A stretch of DNA of 64,000 nucleotides from Carya illinoinensis. Taxonomy: Eukaryota > Streptophyta > Magnoliopsida > Fagales > Juglandaceae. Below the pieces are notes generated by a model. The model saw only the letters and a list, made by a program, of their open reading frames with translations, searched no databases and was not told the DNA's origin. Positions 1 through 12,897 of this stretch are shown piece by piece. The DNA is taken from NCBI RefSeq assembly GCF_018687715.1, contig NC_056752.1:2852001-2916000 (forward strand). Reading direction: 5' to 3'. A program made the translations under genes and the position numbers. Positions within the stretch are counted from its first letter, which is position 1, and each line of letters starts with the position of its first letter.

Positions 1-507
1 CACACTGATTCCAGAAAATTCTGCTGGTTCACTCTTCCTCCAATCAAGTTAATCCAGCTGACTTCCATCTTCAATTTCTCACCTACTCATGCACCGATAC
101 TCTCTTTCATTTTATTCACTAATCAGCTGACTTCTTAAATCACCACCAACTTATTCCTTTTCAATTCCAGCACACAACACTCACCCACCTACTGCACGTA
201 CCAGAATAGAGCTAGAATAAAAATAAGGACCGACACTTCTGCACCGACCTCTTCAATTTCCCTCACGTCCTCACACCTACTTCCACCTCAATGTCTCTCC
301 ACGTACCCCTTCAATCACGTTTCAGCTCCTTCTTCCAACATAAAATAGTAGAACCAGCCAATTAGATTAATCCGGCTTATTCCCTTCAATCAATTACCTC
401 CAACACTGACTCTAAGAGAATAAACTCACCAAACCGAAAATTTAGTTCATGCACACTGATTCCAAGCACAACTCACTCTCCTTTCACACCTTTATCCTAC
501 CGTCCAG

Positions 508-548
<41 letters not shown>

Positions 549-1100
549 GATGGTTGAATTCAAGTTGGTGCTGCCAAACTCCTTCCTCCAAGTCAAGCAT
601 GGCACGGCATGCACTTCCATATTTAGTTGTTTTTTTTCTTTTCAACATGCCTTTTCTTGATTTCAGCCTCCTTTTTGGACTTGGGTTGAGTTGGTGGGAT
701 GAAGTGAATACGGCACTCTTCAATCTAGAGGTGGTCATCAATTCAATATATCTTTCCATGCCATGTGTATAGGACCTACAAACCAAAATTCATTGTTTTG
801 AGTTATGCATGAGTTAGTGACTTCCAATCTATTCAAAAAGTTTAACATATGGATCACATACAAAATTTAACTCATACCAAGCTTTCTAAATAAGATAAAA
901 TATGCATATGAATAAACATTATCCAATTAAATCTCAAGTTATTTATTTAAGCATAAACTCATGCTATTAATCAATTTGAATCACAACTTGCATTTATTCC
1001 TATTAACCATTTTTCCATTTAAAACCAATAATAATGTCATGATGAATTTAAAATACATTGGTTTTAAATAGCTAAAATATGCAATATTTCAGCTCAATCA
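1..1100 (-). repeat. 3' LTR of the Athila-type element, partial
   Basis: Bases 1-1100 align with 10255-11371. The inner boundary ends in CA, followed directly by a purine tract of the opposite strand (CACCCCCCAA on plus). The first approximately 1.6 kb of this LTR lie outside the window. Small indels against the other LTR occur at the CA/TA microsatellite. Confidence 0.9.
508..540. repeat. (CA)n microsatellite in the 3' LTR
   Basis: An uninterrupted CA run followed by a short TA run. The matching site in the other LTR (10762-10798) is longer, so the tract has changed length since insertion. Confidence 0.95.
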
Positions 1101-1110
1101 CACCCCCCAA
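1101..1110 (-). other. Polypurine tract of the Athila-type element
   Basis: On the minus strand a run TTGGGGGGTG directly abuts the TG that opens the 3' LTR. This is the expected place for the plus-strand primer of reverse transcription. Similar G-runs recur at about 1946-1954 and 2780-2788 because the adjoining region is duplicated. Confidence 0.75.
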
Positions 1111-2785
1111 CTAGCCTTTTGCTAATCTTTGAGCAAAATAGTGAAAATTAATTGACATGAATATTGCATAAGGATCGAAATTCAAACAAAAACAATCAAA
1201 CACAATTCTGAATTCTCACAAAAGTGACATGTTACTACTCAACCCCCAAGGGTTATACCCACCAAGACTATCTTAACAATCTTTCACATAGAATTAAGGC
1301 AAATATCTCAAGACTTAAATGTGTGTGTGGAGCTAGACCGGTTGTGTGTTCCTCATTACTAGCCATGATTTGCCATAGGATTTTTCAACCTTAAGATTAA
1401 TCATTGCTAATTCTAACTACCTCAAAACCCAAGGGACTAGCAGTTTTCACCCCAGCTCTGTTTTTAAAGGTTGGACACTCAACCCCCAAAGTCTTGGGTA
1501 ACTGTTTCTAGCCCTTTTTACTTAGGAAAGTTCACTAAGTTGCCTTTATTCATTTTCTCTCTCTCTCTCTGTTTTTTTTTTTCAATTCTTTCTCTTTTCT
1601 TTTCTTTTTGGCATGGCTCGATAGTCCTGCAGTTTACTTCTCTAATGTTAAATCAATGAATGGTAAAGAAGGAACACTACAAGCGTAAGCATGTGAAAAA
1701 TGTCCTTCAAAATTTACCTTTCGTTCTACAAAAATTTTATCAAGTTTCATCTTAATAAGCATAACATCCTGGTGTTTCAAGCCACATATCAACAAAATAT
1801 GATGCATAAAAAATCATGCTCTATGTTTAAGCTTGAAAATAAATCTTCACAAATGATCCTGCTCAACTACTCCACCAAGATGCTTAAATTTCACAAATCT
1901 CAAATTTCAAATTTTTTTTGTTTATATGTGCACACATGCGAATGACACCCCCAACTAGCCTTTTGCTAATCCTTGAGCAAAATAGTAAAAATTAATTGAG
2001 ATGAATATTGCATAAGGATCAAAATTCAAACAAAAACAATCAAACACAATTCTGAATTCTCACAAAAGTGACATGTTACTACTCAACCCCCAAGGGTTAT
2101 ACCCACCAAGACTATCTTAACAATCTTTCACATAGAATTAAGGCAAATATCTCAAGACTTAAATGTGTGTGTGGAGCTAGACCGGTTGTGTGTTCCTCAT
2201 TACTAGCCATGATTTGCCATAGGATTTTTCAACCTTAAGATTAATTATTGCTGATTCTAACTACCTCAAAGCCCAAGGGACTAGCAGTTTTCACGCCAGC
2301 TCTGTTTTTAAAGGTTGGACACTCAACCCCCAAAGTCTTGGATAACTGTTTCTAGCCCTTTTTACTTAGGAAAGTTCACTAAGTTGCCTTTATTTATTTT
2401 CTCTCTCTCTTTTTTTTTTTCAATCCTTTCTCTTTTCTTTTCTTTTTGGCATGGCTCGGTAGTCCTGCAGTTCACTTCTCTAATGTTAAATCAATGAATG
2501 GTAAATAAGGAATACTACAAGCGTAAGCATGTGCAAAATGTCCTTCAAAATTTACCTTTTGTTCTACAAAAATTTTATCAAGTTTCATCTTAATAAGCAT
2601 AACATCCTGGTGTTTCAAGCCACATATCAACAAAATATGATGCATAAAAAATCATGCTCTATGTTTAAGCTTGAAAATAAATCTTCACAAATGATCCTGC
2701 TCAACTACTCCACCAAGATGCTTAAATTTCACAAATCTCAAATTTCAAATTTTTTTTGTTTATATGTGCACACATGCTACCCCCC
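1101..2785. repeat. Two-copy tandem duplication of about 840 bp in the retroelement 3' region
   Basis: The text starting at CCAACTAGCCTTTTGC near 1107 recurs near 1951 and is followed by the same order of sequence through the CATGTGCAAAAT and ATATGTGCACACATG blocks. Alignment of the shared CAACTAG motif at 1108, 1952 and 2785 gives spacings of 844 and 833 bp. Short unsupported reading frames repeat in both copies (for example 1700-1945 and 2529-2813). The copies are more than 95% alike by eye, so the duplication is young or homogenised. It lies where Athila relatives may carry an env-like gene, but no env product is recognisable. Confidence 0.9.
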
Positions 2786-2945
2786 AACTAGTGAGATACA
2801 TAGTCCTCAATGAATCGAACGAAAGAAAACAAAGTGCACAGAATTAAGCAAGCAAAACAAACAATCAACATGAAATATAAAATCAAAGCAAAAGAACAAA
2901 TAAAAACAAAACAAGTAAAGAAAACTGTAAAGAAGGAAAAACAAC

Positions 2946-5900
2946 TTAAAGCACTTCCCTGGGGTTTTGCACAAGCAAGATCTCTTCATGTGGATCAAAG
3001 ACCTTCAGAAATGACTTTAGACGTTGTCCGTTGACAGTGAAGGTATTACCATTCTTCGGATTGATAATGTCTACTGCGCCATGAGGATGAACAGTCTTTA
3101 CAATGTACGGCCCACTCCATCGGGATTTCAACTTTCCAGGAAAAATATGCAAGCGAGAGTTGTAAAGAAGAACTTCCTAGCCAAGTGTGAAATGCTTTGG
3201 ATGAATTTTCTGATCATGCAGAATTTTCATGCGTTCCTTTGCCAGTTGCGCGTTGTCATAAGCATTCCTACGAGCTTCATCCAATTCATTGATCTGCAAT
3301 TTTCTCAACCCTGAAGCTTCATCAAGTGACATGTTAACATGTTTTATGGCCCAAAGAGCTCGATGCTGAATGTCAACAGGTAAATGACAAGCTTTACCAT
3401 AAACTAATCGATAGGGAGACATCCCTAGATTTGTTTTAAAAGCTATCCTATAAGCCCACAAAGCATCAATAAGCTTAATTGACCAATCTTTCCTATTAGG
3501 ATTTACTGTTTTCTCCAGAATGATTTTTATCTCTCTGTTTGCCAATTCAGCTTGCCTATTTGTTTGAGGGTGATAAGGAGTAGAAACTCTGTGTGTGATA
3601 CCATATTTCTTCACAAGTGTAGAAAATGGTTTATTGCAAAAATGAGAACCCCCGTCACTAATGATAACCTTGGGCATGCCAAATCGAGCAAACAAAGATT
3701 GTAAAAACTTTAGTACAACATGATGGTCATTGGTTTTGCAAGCGATGGCCTCAACCCACTTTGAAACATAGTCCATAGCCAATAAAATATATGTGTTTCC
3801 AAAGGAAACTGGAAAAGGTCCCATGAAGTCTATTCCTCAACAATCAAAGATTTCTAAAGTAAGAATGGGGGAAAGGGGCATCATGTTTCTTTTGCTAACG
3901 GCTCCCAACTTTTGACAAGACTCACATGCTTTACAAAAATTGTAAGCGTCCTTAAACATGGAAGGCCAATAAAAACCGCTTTGCAAAATTTTTGCCACTG
4001 TTTTATTTGCTGAAAAATGACCATCACATGCACCCATATGACAAAATCTCAATACTAAAGAAAACTCATCATCAGGAATGCATCTCCGAATCAATTAGTC
4101 TGAACAATATTTGAAAAGATAAGGGTCATCAAAGTAGAAATGTTTTACCTCAGATAAAAACCGACTCTTATCTTGGGTTGACCATTCAGAAGGCATTCGC
4201 TCAGTCACCAGATAATTGACTATGTCAGCATACCAGGGAGCTCTATCAACCACAAACAGCTGCTCATCCGGGAAACTATCATCAAGAGAAAGGCTGACAT
4301 GTGAAGAAGGAGATGATGACAATCTAGAGAGGTGGTCAGCTACCACGTTTTCAACTCCTTTCTTGTCCTTAATGTTGATGTTGAACTCTTGAAGTAATAG
4401 AATCCAGCGAATCAAGCATGGTTTTGCATCTTTCCTAGCCAACAAATACTTAAGAGCAGAGTGGTCAATGAAAATAGTAACAGGAGAACCAACAATATAA
4501 GCCCGAAATTTATCAAGTGCAAAAACCACTGCAAACAATTCTTTTTCAGTAGTGGTATAATTTTTCTGGGCATTATTCGGGGTTCTACTAGCATAGTAAA
4601 TCACAAAAGGTTTTTTATCCACTCGCTGCGCCAAAACAGCTCCTAAGGCATAGTCACTAACATCTGTCATAATCTCAAAGGGAAGGTCCTACTGCAGGGG
4701 TTGCACAATAGGAGCAGTGGTAAGCGACTTTTTCAAGGTATCAAAAGCTTTTTGGCACTCATCAGTCCAAACAAATTCAATATCATTTTGTAAAAGAGTG
4801 CACAAAGGTTTTGCAATAGAACTAAACCCTTGAATAAACCGCCTATAAAAGCCAGCATGACCAAGAAAAGAACGAATATCCCTAACTGTCCTAGGGATAG
4901 GAAGTTTAAATATTAATTCAATCTTTGCCTTGTCAACCTTTATACCCTCAGAAGAAACAATATGCCCCAATACAATGCCCTGAGTAACCATAAATTGGCA
5001 TTTCTCCCAATTAAGTAAAAGATTTTTTTCCTCACATCTCTGGAGAATACGTGCCAAATTATGCAAACAACTCTCAAAGGATTTTCCAAAAACAGAGAAA
5101 TCATCCATGAATATTTCACAAATATCATCAATCATGTCAGAAAAAATACTCATCATGCATATCTGAAAAGTAGCTAGAGCATTACACAAACCAAAAGGCA
5201 TTCTAGTAAAAGCAAAAGTGCCAAAAGGACAGGTGAAAGTGGTTTTCTCCTGATCCTCAGGTGCTACAGCAATTTGATAATAACCAGAGTAGCCATCCAA
5301 GAAACAATAATATGCATTACCAGCTACTCTTTCCAAAATTTGATCCAAGAATGGTAAAGGAAAATGATCATTCCTACTGGCTAAATTAAGTTTTCTATAA
5401 TCAATGCACATTCTCCAGCCAGTAACCATTCTAGTTGGAATTAACTCATTTTTATCATTTTTTATGACAGTCAAACCAGATTTCTTTGGTACCACTTGAG
5501 TTGGACTTACCCACTTACTGTCTGAGATGGGGTAAATGATTCCCACTACGAGTAGCTTAAGCACTTCCTCTTTCACGACTTCCTTCATTGTAGGATTGAG
5601 CCTACGTTGACCATCACGAACCGGTCTAGCATCGTCTTCAAGATGGATTCTGTGGGTACATACAGCGGCATCAATGCCTTTGATGTCAGGTATTGTCCAA
5701 CCAATTGCGCCTCGATGCTTACTTAATACTTCAATCAACTGGATTTCATCCTTCTGATTTAGCTTTGAGGAAATCACCACCGGAAAAGTGCCTTCTTCAG
5801 GACCAAGGAACACATATTTTAAATCTTGAGGAAGTGGTTTCAGTTCCAACTAGGGAACTTCTTCCTCTGAAGATTTAAGCATGTCTGGTGGTGGTAGAGC

Positions 5901-8537
5901 TTCAAACCGGGGTTTCCATCTTGCTCCCGCAAACTGTACTTCAAGTGGTGATGAAGAATCTGCAAAACAATCAAAAAAATCAAAGTCATCTTCATTGATA
6001 TGATCAATTTTCTCATCAAGTAAAAATTCAGGTGTTTGAAAAATATAATCATCATCAGAGAAGGGAGAAGTTGAGCAAATAAAATTTGTTGGTGTCAAAC
6101 TCTCCACTGCATTTAAATCGCTTGTGTCATCAAAATGTGCTGGCATCTTGCAAGAGTTGAAAACGTTCAGCTCAAGTGCCATGTTCCCAAAGGTAAGCTT
6201 CAAAACTCCACTTCTGCAATTGATCAATGCATTTGATGTAGCTAGAAATGGTCTTCCTTGGATGACAGGAGCTTGGTAAATAGTGGAGACCGACTGCTGC
6301 ATGTCAAGAACCACAAAATCCACTGGGTAGTAGAATTTGTCCATCTGGACCAACACGTCCTCTACAATACCCCTCGGTACTTTAACTAATCTATCAGCCA
6401 ACTGTAGCATGATGGAGGTCTTTTTCAGCTTACCCAATCCCAACTGCTCATATACTGAGAACGGTAGCAAGTTCACACTACTCCCCAAATCAAGTAAAGC
6501 TCTCCCAATGCGCGATTCACCAATCATAATGGAAATGTGGGGAGAGCCAGGATCTCCAAACTTCTGAGGAGTCTCGCTCAATATCAATGCACTAACTTGC
6601 TCCGTTAGGAAAGCTTTCTTCTTCACATTCAGCTTCCTCTTCACTGTGCACAAGTCCTTCAAAAATTTTGCATATGAAGGCACTTGTTGTATGACATCCA
6701 AGAGTGGAATATTGATCTTCACTTGCTTGAAAATCTCTTGAATCTCCGTGTGATACTTGTTCTTTTGGCCAGCTGCCAATCTCTGAGGATAGAGAACCAC
6801 AGGTTGGTATCCCTTACTAGTCTCAACATTTGCACTCACAGGTTTCTTCAGTTTTGGTCTTACTACCTCTGGTTCTTTTTCAATTTCATCCATCTCTGCT
6901 GCATCTTTAGGCGTAGGAGCAACTACCTCTGTGTCTATAGTCATCTCAGGTCGGGGAACTTCCTTCCCACTTCTTAAAGTAAGAACAGCTTTTGCTGTCT
7001 CAATAACGTCTCCTGAGACATTATGCACTTGATGTTGTTGTTGTCTGTATACTTGAGGATTAGGTTGAGGCTGTGCTGGAAATTTCCCTTTCTCTAGGGT
7101 GCTCAAGGTTGTGCTCATCTTATTAATAGTGCCACGCAACTCATTTATGGCCTGAGTGTTCTGATTATTTGTGGTGGCCTGAATCTGCATGAATTGCTGA
7201 AGTGTATTGGCCATCTGAGCCATACTGTCATCTAGAATCTTCTTTGCAGATGATGAAGGCTGAGGACTTTGTACAGCTACATGAGGCTGAAATCCAGGAG
7301 GAGCTACATCAGGATAACTCTGAGGATTCTGATATGACGGATATTGATGCTGAGGAGCACCCTGATGGAATGGCTGCTGCTGAGGTGGTGGGGACCGACC
7401 AGGCTGATCATTTCTCCATGAGAAATTTGGGTGATTCATCCACCCCGGATTATATGTGTTGGAGAAAGGCTGATTCTGTGCTCTATTGACCCAGTTAGCT
7501 GATTGCATCGGCTCAGACTCGCTTTCTTGAAATACTGGCATTATCAGGCAGTCTTGGGTCTTATGGGTTGAATCAGCATATATAGAACATGCCTCTACTA
7601 CTTTCCCCTTCACTTTTTCCATTTCCATGACCTCCAGTCTTCTAGTCAATGCAGTTATTCGGGCTTGAACATCAGTGTCTCCTTTAAGCTCATATCTACC
7701 CCCTCCAGAAATAGCCCTCAGTGGCTGTGCTGTTAATGGAACTCGATCAGTATGAGTGTTCCACTGTTGTGCGCTCTCAGCAAGGTAGTCAAAAAATGAT
7801 AGTGCTTCATCAGGTTCCTTGCTAAAGAACTCCCCATTGCACATTGTCTGAACAAACTGTTTGCATTCTGGAGTGAGACCAGTGTAAAAGTAGCTCACCA
7901 ACCTCCAAGATTCAAAACCATGATGTGGACAAATGTTCACCAAATCTTTAAATTTTTTCCAACTAGCCTGAAAGGTCTCATCAGGTCTCTGATTGAACTA
8001 ACTGATTTGCTCTTGCAAAAACTGAGTTCTCTGAAAAGGAAAATTTTTTTGTAAGAATTCACGCTGCATATCAGACCAACTAGAAATAGAATTAGGTCTC
8101 AAAGAGTTAAACCAAATCTTCGCTTTATCCTTTAAAGAGAAAGGAAACAAACAAAGTCTAATGAATTCATCAATAACAGCCCTGGTGATAAAAGTAGCAC
8201 AAGCTAACTCAAAATCTGTCAAGTGCTGGTAAGGATTCTCAGAATCCATCCCATGGAACTGAGGTATCACTGACATCATACCATGCTTAATAGAGAAATT
8301 AGGTGCATTTTCAGATAAAACAATGCATGAAGGTGTAGTGGTACGAGTGAGTTGCAAATATTCCTTAAGAGTGTGTGGTGCAGGTGCAGCCATGTTTTCT
8401 GATTCAATTTCAATTTCGTCACCTGGCTCACTCAAAGAAAAGACAGACGAACTATCTACCTCCAAGCTGTGTATACTACTCTCAACACTCGAAATGACTC
8501 TAAGAACCCTATTTGAAGTGTCTCTTACCCATGACAT
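2946..8537 (-). pseudogene. Athila-type gag-pol polyprotein, one frame with six internal stops
   Basis: All segments from 8537 to 2946 lie in the same minus frame. Order: gag (from the MSWVRDTSN start), a gag C-terminal region with a degenerate Cys-rich patch, protease (LLDLGSSVNLLP, near 6480), reverse transcriptase (5849-4689, catalytic box IFMDDFSVFG), RNase H (4670-4095, ending in VVADHLSRL), integrase zinc finger with H-H-C-C spacing (4094-3837), integrase core (3824-3177) and integrase C-terminus (3152-2946). Stops fall at 7998, 5850, 4689, 4095, 3837 and 3177 (lowest plus coordinate of each codon); the terminal stop is at 2946. No frameshift was seen in 5.6 kb. Every stop can be explained by a single base substitution at a position where relatives keep the frame open. 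The copy cannot make a full polyprotein. Confidence 0.92.
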
Positions 8538-8610
8538 GAAACATCAATCTAATATGGTAGAGAACAATAAAATAAAATAACAAGTTTAAATTTAAGTTAA
8601 ACAACTTTTT

Positions 8611-8626
8611 CCCGGCAACGGCGCCA
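8611..8626 (-). other. Primer binding site of the Athila-type element
   Basis: The plus-strand text CCCGGCAACGGCGCCA is the complement of TGGCGCCGTTGCCGGG, the conserved Athila-lineage PBS, usually assigned to tRNA-Asp. It lies about six bases inside the LTR edge. Confidence 0.9.
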
Positions 8627-8632
8627 AAAACT

Positions 8633-10761
8633 TGACTCACTCAAAAATGAGTAACACTAATGCTATCCCAAGTGCAGGAGGATGTCGTGTAATAATTAGG
8701 AATAAATTCCTAGATCGTCTCCTCAGGGAAAGTTATTTAAAATTAAACTCGTTGAAAAAATGTGAAAAACTTCACAAAGAGAAAACAAGAGGATGATATG
8801 TGCAATGGATGGAAGAGATTACTAGTCATGGACTAGATTCATGTTTTTAGATTTTGATTGTCGGATTGGAATGTAAATGACTAATAGATTAAACTCAGAA
8901 ATTAATAAAACTAAATTAAGAATTAAATTAAATTAGAAAGTAATTGACAAAACATGAACTGAAAATTGAAAATGCCTAAAACCAAGATTCTAGAATTCAT
9001 CTTTGTATTTAAATCACAAATTCTCAAAATAACACATAACAATTGTAATCACTATTAAATGAAAGCTTAAATAAGTGAGAAAAATAAATAACATGAAATA
9101 AGTAAACACCAAATAATTACCTAAACTTCTAAGCCAAAAAAATCTCAAAAGTATTCCATAAACTTTAAACTGAAGTTAAATAAAAATAGAGAACAAAAAG
9201 TCTAGACGAAAACTCCCCTTCACCACTCAATTGAAATTCAAAACAAAAAGGAAACAACTTCTCACATATGATGTTTCAGAAAAATAATAAAAAAAAACAA
9301 AAACAAAAGCTTTCAACCGAACCTTTCTTGCAATAATTTAAGGTAACACACTTAATGAGAATTTCTAAAACAATTCTTTTTATTGCATGAAACAAACTAG
9401 TAATGAAACAAACTAGCACACTTAATAGAAATTAAGGTATTACACTTAATGAAATAAAATTCTAAAACAATTCTTAATATACTTAATAAAAATTCTAAAA
9501 CAACAAAGCATTGAAGCTAAAAGGAAAAATAAAATTGCTGAACACAAGAAGGAGCCAATTCTTTCAAGAACATAACAAAGAAATAACAAAGAAGCAAGTT
9601 GTAGTTGTCTCATTTGGTTCGGACTACATCCCCTTTTATAGCCGAACAACTTGGCTAGTTGCCTCTCACATTCATACTTCATTTGCATTCACACCTAATT
9701 TTGGCCACCTCTTGCATTCACACTCAATTGGTTTCTTGCATTCACATTCAATAGCCGCCTCTTGAACAATCAATCTTTTCCTCAATTCAAACCAAGCTCG
9801 GATCCATGTTCCCCTCTCTCTCATTCGTTGCTTTATACGAGTCAAGCTCTCTTTCCCTTTTCTTTATTCAAGCTTCAATGACTTTCCACCTTTAATCCCC
9901 TTCAATCACGGCATGATTTTTCTCTTCCAGCCCACACGTCTTCATGCCTAACTTTGTTGAAAATTCATACACGGCACTCTACTCATCCACTCCCCTATCT
10001 TTTTATTCCACCGTTCAGCCACATATATATGTATATATACATATATATATAAAGAGCTGCCTCAATTCGGTACATTCCTCCAATTCAATTCAGCCGAATT
10101 CTCTTATCTCTTCTCTTCACCTTTTTCTCAATTAATTCCAGCACAACACTCACATGCACCTGCAAGAGAATTAAAGCTGCCCAATAAGATAAATTCCTCA
10201 CGTTCATCCAACTCAAGCACGTCTCTTCTCACCCAGCAGAAAATTAAGTTCATGCACACTGATTCCAGAAAATTCTGCCGGTTCACTCTTCCTCCAATCA
10301 AGTTAATCCAACTGACTTCCATCTTCAATTTCTCACCTACTCATGCACCGATACTCTCTTTCATTTTATTCACTAATCAGCTGACTTCTTAAATCACCAC
10401 CGACTTATTCCTTTTCAATTCCAGCACACAACACTCACCCACCTACTGCACGTACCAGAATAGAGCTAGAATAAAAATAAAGACCGACACTTCTGCACCG
10501 ACCTCTTCAATTTCCCTCACGTCCTCACACTTACTTCCACCTCAATGTCTCTCCATGTACCCCTTCAATCATGTTTCAGCTCCTTCTTCCAACATAAAAG
10601 AGTAGAACCAGCCAATTAGATTAATCCAGCTTATTCCCTTCAATCAATTACCTCCAGCATCGACTCTAAGAGAATAAACTCACCAAACCGAAAATTTAGT
10701 TCATGCACACCGATTCCAAGCACAACTCACTCTCCTTTCACACCTTTATCCTACCGTCCAG

Positions 10762-10810
<49 letters not shown>

Positions 10811-11371
10811 GATATAGATGGTTGAATTCAAGTTGGTGCTGCCAAACTCCTACCTCCAAGTCAAGCATGGCACGGCATGCACTTTCATATTTATTTGTTT
10901 TTTTTTTTCTTTTCAACATGCCTCTTCTTGATTTCAGCCTCCTTTTTGGACTTGGGTTGAGTTGGTGGGATGAAGTGCATACGGCACTCTTCAATCTAGA
11001 GGTGGTCATCAATTCAATATATCTTTCCATGCCATGTGTATAGGACCTACAAACCAAAATTCATTATTTTGAGTTATGCATGAGTTAATAACTTCCAATC
11101 TATTCAAAAAGTTTAACATATGGATCACATACAAAATTTAACTCATACCAAGCTTTCTAAATAAGATAAAATATGCATATGAATAAACATTATCCAATTA
11201 AATCTCAAGTTATTAAATTAAGCATACACTCATGCTATTAATCAATTTAAATCACAACTTGCATTCATTCCTATTAACCATTTTTCCATTTAAAACCAAT
11301 AATAATGTCATGATGAATTTAAAATACATTGATTTTAAATAGCTAAAATATGCAATATTTCAGCTCAATCA
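8633..11371 (-). repeat. 5' LTR of the Athila-type element, complete
   Basis: Starts with TG at 8633 beside the PBS and ends with CA at 11371, where similarity to the 3' LTR stops abruptly. Length is about 2739 bp, typical of long Athila LTRs. It contains a CA/TA microsatellite (10762-10810) and TA-rich text near 10022-10052. Small reading frames here (for example 9511-9765, 10746-11057) are not supported as genes. Confidence 0.88.
10762..10810. repeat. (CA)n(TA)n microsatellite in the 5' LTR
   Basis: About 18 CA units pass into a TA run. It is the length-variant counterpart of the tract at 508-548. Confidence 0.95.
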
Positions 11372-11659
11372 TACACCGACGATTAATATGTCCATACACC
11401 ATCACCAAATATGCATATCCAGAGAACAAGGGATGAATCTACCAAAATCTTAATGCTAGATGTATAACAGATATAGTTCGATAGTTTGCAAGAATGATCT
11501 TATAATTTCAAACTGTCCACTCTGGACAATTCAAGAGTTATCAATCTTTTAATTCATCTGGATTAATAACTCTCAAACGGATCTAAGGTTTATTTTTATG
11601 AACAGGCAATACAAGATATGCTAACATGTATCAAACAAACAATGCAAGATGTGCTAATT

Positions 11660-12190
11660 AAAAGTCAATTGATTAATTTAAATATTTAGTATTTAAGTAT
11701 TATTAAATCTTAACTATTTTTATTTTAAAACATCACTTTAATTTTGTTAATTTAAATATTCAGTATTTAAGTATTATTAAATCTAGAATATTTTTATTTT
11801 AAATAAAATTAATTTTATTAATTTCAATATTATGTATTTAAGTATTATTAAATCTTAACTATTTGTATTTTAATTAACCTTCAATTCATTAATTTAAATA
11901 TTAAGTATTTAAGTTTTATTAAATCTTAACTATTTGTATTTTAATTAAAATTCATTTGATTAATGACAATTTTAAGTATTTAAGTATTATTAAATCTTAA
12001 TTATTTGTATTTTAATTAAAATTTAGTTGATTAATTTAAATTTTAAGTATTTTTTCAATTATTAAATCTTAATTATTTGTATTTTAAACTAAATTCATTT
12101 TATTAATTTAAAGATTAAGTATTTAAGTATTATTGAATCTTAATTACTTGTAGTTTAATTAATATTAAAATTGATAGATTTAAAGATTTA
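11660..12190. repeat. AT-rich tandem array, period about 72 bp, about seven copies
   Basis: The phrase AGTATTTAAGTATTATTAAA recurs with changes near 11688, 11762, 11832, 11893, 11972, 12044 and 12116, each followed by a TCTTAACTATTTGTATTTTA-like segment. Copies are well diverged and spacing varies (about 61-79 bp). No coding content is seen. Confidence 0.8.
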
Positions 12191-12221
12191 GTACTATTCT
12201 AATTTCTAATTAACATTTTAA

Positions 12222-12897
12222 CACTGACCAACATAACATTCAAACGATGAATATAAGTGTTCGAACGTACTATTAACGTTCGAACGATACCCAAACGGGT
12301 CTATTCCAGATTCCAGTCATCTTCAACCTCTGAAAACTCCAACAATGACCAACTCATTACATCAAATGAAAGTACACCATATCACGAATTCAGTACAGCA
12401 AACAAAATCACTCATATTCAAACCAAAATGAGTCAAAGATAGCATAAATATCTGGTTTTGATAGATGAAATTGCAAGAGACCGTACATTATGCCCAAAAC
12501 CTTGAAAATACTCTTCAAAAAATAGTAAAAATAACCTCTTAATCCGAAAATATACTAGATGGATGAAAGCTATTAATATTTGGGGGCTGGATTGAGGGAG
12601 AATGGCGCTAGTTGGAAGGTATTGAACTGGGAGCGACACTGGGAGCGGTGAGACGAGCCTGAGATTGTGAGGTTCTGTTGTGTAAATGTAGAACATTTAC
12701 GTTCGAATGGTTACTTACTAAGCGTTCGAAAGTAAGTAACCATTCGAACATGAAATTATTTTGCAGGAAAACTTTTTCCCATGATTTTGATGTTAGAACG
12801 TGTAATATTACGTTCGAACGTTAATATTCGTTTACCAAAACGTTCAAACGCTTATTAATAATAAGTATTCAAACGATCTTCACAATGTTGGTCAGTG
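12222..12897. mobile_element. 676 bp inverted-repeat element with CACTGACCAACAT ends
   Basis: The left end reads CACTGACCAACAT and the right end is its exact reverse complement (ATGTTGGTCAGTG). Just inside both ends is a CAAACGAT/ATTCAAACG motif, and the interior holds several copies of the palindrome GTTCGAACG or close variants (12259, 12278, 12701, 12723, 12812). The flanking bases TAA and TAT do not form a clear target duplication. The size, the CACTG ends and the internal motif array suggest a nonautonomous CACTA-like or MITE-like element. It has no transposase. The short reading frames inside are not convincing. Confidence 0.6.

Larger units (their letters stand above)
1..11371 (-). mobile_element. 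Athila-type Ty3/gypsy LTR retrotransposon (left end outside window)
   Basis: The element reads right to left: complete 5' LTR (8633-11371), PBS (8611-8626), one gag-pol frame (8537 down to 2946), a long noncoding 3' region (1101-2945), then a 3' LTR cut by the window start (1-1100). The Athila assignment rests on the PBS type (TGGCGCCGTTGCCGGG on the minus strand), LTRs of about 2.7 kb, a protease of DLGS type, and reverse transcriptase text close to that lineage. No env-like reading frame is seen between pol and the 3' LTR. In the first 309 aligned bases the LTRs differ at 6 sites, all transitions (about 2%), so insertion is fairly recent. The target duplication cannot be checked because the left flank is missing. 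Confidence 0.9.

Noticed and set aside
449..786. Frames of about 100 codons across the CA microsatellite in the LTR
   Set aside because: The peptide is a THTHTH or VCVCVC run produced by the dinucleotide repeat, inside an LTR.
1101..2945. Possible env-like gene of the Athila element
   Set aside because: The expected position contains only the 840 bp duplication and small AT-rich frames; no surface or transmembrane-type protein is visible.
12257..12696. Two short frames inside the 676 bp inverted-repeat element
   Set aside because: No domain, no coding bias and overlap with the palindrome array.
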